Position numbers and translations under genes: made by a program
Source: Chaetoceros tenuissimus
Taxonomy: Eukaryota > Bacillariophyta > Thalassiosirophyceae > Chaetocerotales > Chaetocerotaceae
Direction of reading: 5' to 3'
Assembly: GCA_021927905.1 (NCBI GenBank)
Contig: BLLK01000020.1
Location: 186,001-250,000 of the forward strand
Length of the DNA stretch: 64,000 nt
Part shown: positions 62,388-64,000 of the stretch, in pieces
How the letters are laid out: every line of letters starts with the position of its first letter
Numbering within the stretch: the stretch's first letter is position 1
Notes under the pieces: generated by a model
What the model was told of the DNA's origin: nothing
Databases searched by the model: none
What the model saw: the letters and a program-made list of their open reading frames with translations, nothing else

Positions 62388-62924
62388 ATGAGTTCCAGGC
62401 ATCTTTTTATCAACAAACCTTGCTGGATGGAAGGTAGCGATTGCACTGCCATTGAATATCCTAATTGTCATGTTGAAAATCCTCATTGGATTGGAAATGG
62501 AAAATGTGATGGAGGAAATTACAACACCGAACTTTGTGGATTCGACGGTAAAGATTGCATATCTTTTAATCAAAACTATCCTGACTGCAAAGTTGAATAT
62601 CCAAGATATATTGAAGATGATACCGGAGATTGCTCTTGGGATGGTGGAGATTGCCTGATGCTTGGTTTACCAGAGCCAATCTATTATTCAATAATTGGCG
62701 TCATTGGTGTCCTGTTTTTTCTCTACTTTTGTTTACAATTTCGTAAAAGTATGAGTGACCATGACAAATTTGGAGTTTCTAATCAGAAGACCCTATCTCC
62801 TGGTTCTTCTGCTTTACCTTTTGCTTCAAGAGCTCCAATCGATAGACACACTCGTACAGGGGCTAGAATGATTCGCAATAAGGTCATTATGTCAAGATCG
62901 AGGTCAAGGTCGAGGTCAAGGTAA
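62388..62924 (+). CDS. Small membrane protein with LNR modules and an Arg-Ser tail
   Basis: 178 residues. Outside part with two LNR-like modules (CHVENPHWIGNGKCDGGNYN..CGFDGKDC and CKVEYP..DTGDCSWDGGDC), one TM (about 100-120) and a cytosolic tail ending in SRSRSRSRSR, coded by an AGGTCN hexanucleotide run. No signal peptide is evident, so orientation is inferred from the LNRs. The frame stays open after the TAA for another 50 codons (to 63077), including IFPHRAMYNFQHEQ repeats related to the neighbour's tail. The TAA looks like a single TCA-to-TAA change within the repeat. Confidence 0.6.
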   Translation: MSSRHLFINKPCWMEGSDCTAIEYPNCHVENPHWIGNGKCDGGNYNTELCGFDGKDCISFNQNYPDCKVEYPRYIEDDTGDCSWDGGDCLMLGLPEPIYYSIIGVIGVLFFLYFCLQFRKSMSDHDKFGVSNQKTLSPGSSALPFASRAPIDRHTRTGARMIRNKVIMSRSRSRSRSR

Positions 62925-63435
62925 AGGTCAAGTGACAAAGACATTGAAGAAATATTCCCACATAGAGCAATGTACAATTTTCAACATGAACAGATATTTC
63001 CACATGAGGCAATGCAAAATTTTCAACATGAACATTTAGCGACGCAAAATTTTCAAAATTGCTCATTTCCCACATGAACATAGAGAGATGCAAATGCCTT
63101 ACGAAGATGAATCTCGAGAGTTTTAAGGCAAAGGAGATTGTGAGATGATATCATGATTAAGTAATTGTTCAGCGTCAGCTCAACATTTATCAGATATAAA
63201 GGAAAACCTCATCAAAGAATTGAAGAATGAAAATTGTGCCAACTCTAAGTGATTGCCAAAGTTCAACATAGATTTTCGTTGTTTTGTACTTCGCTTTGTT
63301 TGAAATTATCTAATCAATACTACAAATACTATAAAGAAACTCTGTCTAGCAATAACGTAAAAAAATTAAAGTGAAGAATATCCAATCAAGATGACAATGT
63401 ATCGCAACAGATTCAAAAGGCACACAAAGACACAA
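62925..63435. other. In-frame continuation of the LNR gene, then intergenic
   Basis: 62925-63077 continues the reading frame of the LNR gene beyond its stop and codes IFPHRAMYNFQHE and IFPHEAMQNFQHE, a tandem repeat also seen once in the 61650 gene. 63078-63435 is AT-rich with nothing recognised. Confidence 0.55.
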
Positions 63436-64000
63436 TTACTCCAAAGTCCAAGCTACTGTAAATCCAGCTCTCAAAGGAGTAACAGTCTCACCTCCAAACT
63501 CATAGGTCTTTGGAACATCCCAACTCTTTTTTGTCAAAGTAACCTTTTCCTCAGTAATTGGCAAACCATAATGTTTCGCTCCATTGATACTCATGAAAGC
63601 TTCCAAATTCTCCAATTTACCCATACGTTCAAAAGCCTCCGCATACAATTCTACAGCTGCATGAGCAGTATAAACTCCTGCACAACCACATGCCGATTCT
63701 TTGGATTCAGTAGTATGTGGTGCCGAATCAGTCCCTGCAAAGAATTTTGGAGATCCGGAGGTTGCCGCTTCAATCAATGCAACACGATGTGTTTCACGTT
63801 TGAGGATTGGTAAACAATAGAAATGCGGTTTGACTCCTCCCACAAGTAGTGCTACAAAAGTAAACGATCATGAGTAAATCTATCTTTTTGCAGAAACATG
63901 CAATACAAATTACCATCACTACTATCTCAACTCACCATTACGATTGTACAACAAATGATGACAAGTAATACTCGCCGCTAAATTATCAGGACCATTACTC
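63436..64000 (-). CDS. pyrC: Dihydroorotase (PyrC type), C-terminal part
   Basis: Exons 64000-63936 (cut by the window edge) and 63851-63436, intron 84 nt. The visible text [58 protein letters not shown] and AGFTVAW is that of bacterial PyrC dihydroorotases. The Asp of GTDSAPH is the catalytic base and the His of ITCHH a zinc ligand. It cyclises carbamoyl-aspartate to dihydroorotate in pyrimidine synthesis. Only about the last 160 residues are in the window. Splicing joins the two halves at the expected RN|ALLVGG boundary. Confidence 0.92.

Overview
The window is nuclear DNA from a microalga with a complex red plastid, most likely a centric diatom (Chaetoceros-like; the genus is a guess). The DNA is AT-rich and gene-dense, with few, short GT-AG introns of about 57-90 nt and a few longer ones. 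Several predicted proteins begin with a signal peptide followed by an ASAFAP-like Ala-Phe site, the two-part plastid targeting signal of diatoms. I count about 30 protein-coding genes and no rRNA, tRNA or CRISPR array. Nothing viral was recognised; the only mobile-element traces are one DDE-transposase-like fragment and weak MITE-like repeats.

Layout. 1-11 kb: a partial plastid M50 (EGY-like) protease, a 7TM receptor with a duplicated C-terminal tail, a zinc-knuckle methyltransferase, a membrane-anchored atypical kinase, a full M50/EGY-like protease, and divergent from it the lumenal cyclophilin CYP38/TLP40. 11-17 kb: secreted Cys- and Pro/Ser-rich proteins, including a tandem array of Kazal-like genes (one intact, one with a frameshift, one relic). 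17-31 kb: a degenerate NUDT14-like Nudix protein, a coiled-coil protein resembling dynein regulatory complex subunits, a plastid-targeted NSF-like AAA ATPase, a second 7TM receptor, a convergent pair of paralogous membrane proteins and a plastid LEA-like repeat protein. 31-40 kb: a small acylated protein, a small bacterial-type membrane protein, a RING E3, a ferric reductase/NOX and a multi-TM LNR protein. 40.1-43.1 kb: a diverged satellite array. 43-56 kb: a third M50/EGY-like protease, RbBP5/Swd1 of COMPASS, a sulfotransferase-like protein, a membrane-anchored beta-helix protein, a plastid biotin ligase and an R-SNARE. 56-60 kb: a gene-poor stretch with a possible spliced non-coding RNA. 60-64 kb: aliphatic amidase AmiE, two small LNR-related membrane proteins and the end of dihydroorotase.

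Themes. Seven genes look plastid-directed: three M50 proteases, CYP38, biotin ligase, the AAA ATPase and the LEA-like protein. TGACGTCA palindromes lie in the divergent M50/CYP38 promoter, upstream of the third M50 gene, and twice upstream of the sulfotransferase-like gene. Local duplication is frequent: M50 x3, 7TM x2, Kazal-like x2 plus relic, the 24.9/27.5 kb membrane pair, and LNR-related genes.

The most unusual observation is a 65-nt intron in the AAA gene that is mostly an antisense copy of a piece of the neighbouring gene's exon. It looks like an intron created by insertion of a duplicated DNA fragment.
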